Source: Bacteroidaceae bacterium (GTDB taxonomy: Bacteria; Bacteroidota; Bacteroidia; Bacteroidales; Bacteroidaceae). Taken from it: a stretch of DNA of 64,000 bases. Shown here piece after piece: positions 63,625 through 64,000 of the stretch. The DNA lies in the NCBI GenBank assembly GCA_017546505.1, contig JAFYWV010000122.1, positions 1 through 64,000 of the forward strand, read 5' to 3'. The position numbers were made by a program, and so were the translations under genes. The notes under the pieces are model-generated. The model made no database searches. It was not told the DNA's origin and saw only the letters and a list, made by a program, of their open reading frames with translations. Position 1 is the stretch's first letter, and each line of letters begins with the position of its first letter.

Positions 63625-64000
63625 TTATACAAGGTGTGCAATATGCTGTTCCCTATCGCCGTAAAGAAGGTCTATGAGCGGGATTTCAATCATTGTGTAA
63701 CAACCGGGAGCCTGACGCATTGTTGCACGAGCACAGCACACAAGCACTTGTGCTGTGAGCGCCGGATTGTTTATTCGCATATTGAACTCGAAGAGCTGGT
63801 TCTGTGTAGTACCCGAAACACCCTTGCGTGTGAGGTTGACACCGTGTCCCATATCAAGCAGGTCATCAACACAAGGAACCTCTTTCACGTGAGTCTCGTC
63901 ATTGACAAAGTATGGGTCGGCCTTTATGGCCGCTGCAACTTGATTGAAATCATACCCGTCCTCAATCTCGACATATACCATACGGCGATGTATTCCTGTA
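63625..64000 (-). CDS. ddh: meso-Diaminopimelate D-dehydrogenase, C-terminal part (cut by window edge)
   Basis: About 125 residues of the C-terminus; the gene continues beyond the window, so the frame is open at 64000. Strong family sequence: [52 protein letters not shown] and [14 protein letters not shown]. This enzyme converts tetrahydrodipicolinate and ammonia directly to meso-DAP with NADPH, bypassing the acylated steps of lysine and cell-wall synthesis. The internal methionine at 63981 is not taken as the start. Confidence 0.93.
   Translation of the reverse strand, partial: TGIHRRMVYVEIEDGYDFNQVAAAIKADPYFVNDETHVKEVPCVDDLLDMGHGVNLTRKGVSGTTQNQLFEFNMRINNPALTAQVLVCCARATMRQAPGCYTMIEIPLIDLLYGDREQHIAHLV

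Overview
The window looks like a chromosomal segment of a member of the order Bacteroidales (phylum Bacteroidota). The evidence is convergent. There are many TTTG-N19/20-TAnnTTTG promoters of the Bacteroidota housekeeping sigma type and few Shine-Dalgarno sites. There is a MurF-alanine racemase fusion, a long IspG with the extra domain, a class III fructose-bisphosphatase, a glycine-lipid acyltransferase pair, a nucleoside kinase with a TGS domain, meso-DAP dehydrogenase, and a very large secreted protein with a type IX secretion-like C-terminus. The genus cannot be fixed from the sequence alone.

Layout. 0-10 kb: ABC-F ATPase, bifunctional thrA, a lone ECF sigma factor, a fused SpmA/SpmB-like membrane protein, ybeY, an ArgE-type deacylase, prfB, a CYTH protein and a VanZ-like protein. 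10-19.3 kb: a long rightward run of ruvB, a flippase, glsA-glsB (glycine lipids, behind a leader that can fold), dut, a TPR protein, a DUF4292 lipoprotein and an EnvC-like protein with a degenerate LytM domain. 19.3-23.9 kb: a leftward arginine operon, argR-GNAT-argG-argC-argD. 24-30 kb: inositol-phosphate synthase, dihydrolipoamide dehydrogenase, a frameshifted lipoprotein pseudogene, a small acidic protein, an aldo/keto reductase and an AlkD-like protein. 30-34.7 kb: one 1568-residue secreted CotH/discoidin/dockerin-like protein. 35.0-36.2 kb: tRNA-Pro(GGG) carrying a 1.1-kb integrated element bounded by 19-bp direct repeats. 36.5-43.9 kb: eight co-directional, mostly unrecognised genes built around an SPFH (YdjI-type) protein, GYF-type domains, a zinc-ribbon membrane protein and several exported proteins. 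44-64 kb: ispG, purE, fbp, rpoN, nucleoside kinase, an AAA ATPase/DUF4435 pair, trkH-trkA-dxs, GSCFA protein, murF-alr, an NSS transporter and the 3' part of ddh.

How it fits together. Much of the window is core metabolism and envelope building: isoprenoids (dxs, ispG), peptidoglycan (murF-alr, ddh, EnvC-like), lipids (glsAB, possible inositol lipids), arginine and the aspartate family. The accessory signals are: (a) the SPFH/GYF/zinc-ribbon cluster, which resembles the Bacillus YdjGHI membrane-stress set in kind but has different partners and is the best candidate for an undescribed system; (b) the ATPase/DUF4435 pair, which has the two-gene layout of PARIS anti-phage systems and a strong promoter of its own; (c) the tRNA-borne mini-element, which keeps both ends and putative integrase arm sites but only an N-terminal fragment of a possible integrase. 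All functional calls come from reading the sequence; no database search was possible.
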